Assembly: GCA_916613615.1 (NCBI GenBank)
Contig: OU744735.1
Span: 56,776,582-56,840,581, forward strand
Direction of reading: 5' to 3'
DNA from: Steromphala cineraria
Taxonomy: Eukaryota > Mollusca > Gastropoda > Trochida > Trochidae
DNA: 64,000 nt
The notes under the pieces are model-generated. The model was not told the origin of the DNA, made no database searches, and saw only the letters and a list, made by a program, of their open reading frames with translations. The translations under genes were made by a program, and so were the position numbers. Below, one piece after another: positions 62,818-64,000 of this stretch. Position 1 is the stretch's first letter, and the number at the start of each line of letters is the position of its first letter.

Positions 62818-64000
62818 TTAAGTGTCACTATCTGTCGAGATGTTTTCTTCCAGAAGGCATATCCTCGCTGCAGGCCGGATATATTCGCCTCCCTTTGCTT
62901 TCACCTTCACTGTTCGAACTCTCCCATCATCACCAGGGTAGATATTGCATACTCTACCGAGCTCCCAACTTCCTCGCCACAATCAACTCAAGATCTCCAG
63001 TTGATAATGTCGGGTTTTCACGACACCATCGTTTCCGAACAGTAAGTTCGGGTAGGTATTCCTTCAACCACCTTCGACACACATGGTCCGCAATCACTTG
63101 TGCTTGGCGCCACCTTTTCCTGCTGTTCATGTCACTGTCTGTACACTTAACTGGAGACAGCTGGTTATTGGCCCTACCTTTGAGGAAATGGTTTGGAGTG
63201 ATGGCAGTGTAATCATCAGAATTTTGACTGTTATGAGTTAGTGGGCGGCTGTTCAGAACAGCTTCTACCTCTATAAGTGCAGTCTGAAGCACTGATTCCG
63301 ACACGAAGTTATTTCCGAGAGTGGCCATTAGAGCAGTTTTAATTGATTGCACCAACCTCTCCCAAGCACACAAGGGCTTAGAGGTGGAATAAAATGCCAC
63401 TGTATTCCCTGAGGGGCTAAGAAGTCACAGATATGGTCTTGCTTGACTTCAGACAGACATTGAGATAATTCCTTTTCTGCGCCTTTGAAATTAGTCCCAT
63501 TGTCACTGTAGATATGATATGGATGGCCACGTCTGCCAATAAAACGTCGCAGTAACAGAATGAATGAGTCTGTCTCCAGAGATTCTGCAAGTTCAATGTG
63601 CACGGCCCGCGTCGACAAACAAGTGAAAAGACATCCCCAACGTTTGACTGAGCCACGGCGAAACTTAACATACATGGGACCACAATAATCAACTCCAGTG
63701 TTAACAAATGGGCCTGCTGCAGCGTTGAGACGACATGAGGGCAAATCTGCCATTCTTGGTACGTTTGGCATCACTCGTCGCCTTCGACAATTACTTATGG
63801 TTTGCTTGGCCAATCTTCTTGCACTAACTGGCCAATATTTCTGTCTCACAGTTGAGATGATATGTTCGGATCCACCATGAGCAGTGCATATGTGAGCGTC
63901 ATGTAGAATGAGTCTTGTGACATGGTGATCATAGGGCAAGAGCAGCTGGTACTTGGTTTCAACAGGAATATTAACCTTTCGCAGCCTTCCGCCAACCCTA
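62818..64000 (-). pseudogene. BEL/Pao retrotransposon pol 3' end (integrase), decayed and cut by the window edge
   Basis: The minus strand is open from the window edge: RVGGRLRKVN, HDAHICTAHGG, KYWPVSARRLAKQ, MADLPSCR, then integrase catalytic blocks NTGVDYCGPMYV and IYSDNGTNFKGA. A frameshift near 63380 moves the reading to CAWERLVQSIKTAL (third catalytic acidic residue in WE) and NSRPLTHNSQ, TPNHFLKGR and KEYLPELTVRKRW, a BEL-type C-terminal domain. A second shift near 62965 moves it to WELGRVCNIYPGDDGRV, ending at the stop 62818-62820. The HHCC zinc motif has Arg where its second Cys is expected (NCRRRR). These lesions mark it as inactive. Protease and reverse transcriptase would lie to the right of the window. 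Confidence 0.88.

Overview
The window is animal nuclear DNA, most likely from a mollusc and possibly a vetigastropod snail. Genes are split by GT-AG introns, the DNA is AT-rich, and LINE, BEL/Pao, Tc1-like and many MITE-type repeats are present. One repeat carries a 'ttaaaccccaactcactcac' tail of the kind seen in gastropod repeats (from memory, not searched). There is no bacterial-style gene packing. The species is inference.

Region 1 (about 1-22.7 kb) is an imperfect inverted duplication of a lectin gene. The left arm is about 2.8-9.1 kb, the spacer about 9.1-10.35 kb and the right arm about 10.35-20.9 kb. The right copy (+, 10545-22375) is open: signal peptide, F-type (fucolectin) domain, Cys-rich EGF-like exon and a PAN-like exon. 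The left copy (-, 2866-8941) is broken by a frameshift in the signal exon, a deleted splice-donor GT and an in-frame TGA. The arms differ by later events: a LINE with an intact 1132-aa ORF2 in the right arm only, a 1.8-kb foldback-ended insertion in the left arm only, and a 45-bp minisatellite of a few copies on the left and about 34 on the right. A 75/76-bp minisatellite contains the 3' coding end of the lectin. It lies after the right copy and, inverted, at the left window edge, where it abuts an isolated EF-hand exon.

Region 2 (22.7-36.3 kb) holds no intact gene that I can recognise. It contains foldback elements, a tandem-repeat-bearing 'pearl-like' element with a GGAC/GGAT tail, a decayed LINE reverse transcriptase, a 50-bp tandem array with about 168-bp higher-order periodicity, a dead Tc1-like transposase and several MITEs with visible target duplications.

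Region 3 (36.35-41.74 kb) is a complete secreted four-EF-hand calcium-binding protein gene (136 aa, five coding exons and a 3'-UTR exon). Its introns are loaded with MITEs and microsatellites.

Region 4 (41.7-47.4 kb) is repeats, including a second pearl-like element in the opposite orientation. Region 5 (47.4-61.7 kb) is a tandem duplication of a three-exon gene. Both copies are open (366 and 368 aa) and encode a signal peptide, a PAN/apple-like Cys motif and a domain resembling a YWTD/NHL beta-propeller. Region 6 (61.7-64 kb) is the decayed 3' end of a BEL/Pao retrotransposon that continues past the right edge.

The common theme of the host genes is small secreted proteins: lectin, EF-hand, and PAN plus propeller. 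A link to fucose recognition, mucus, immunity or biomineralisation is possible, but only as inference.
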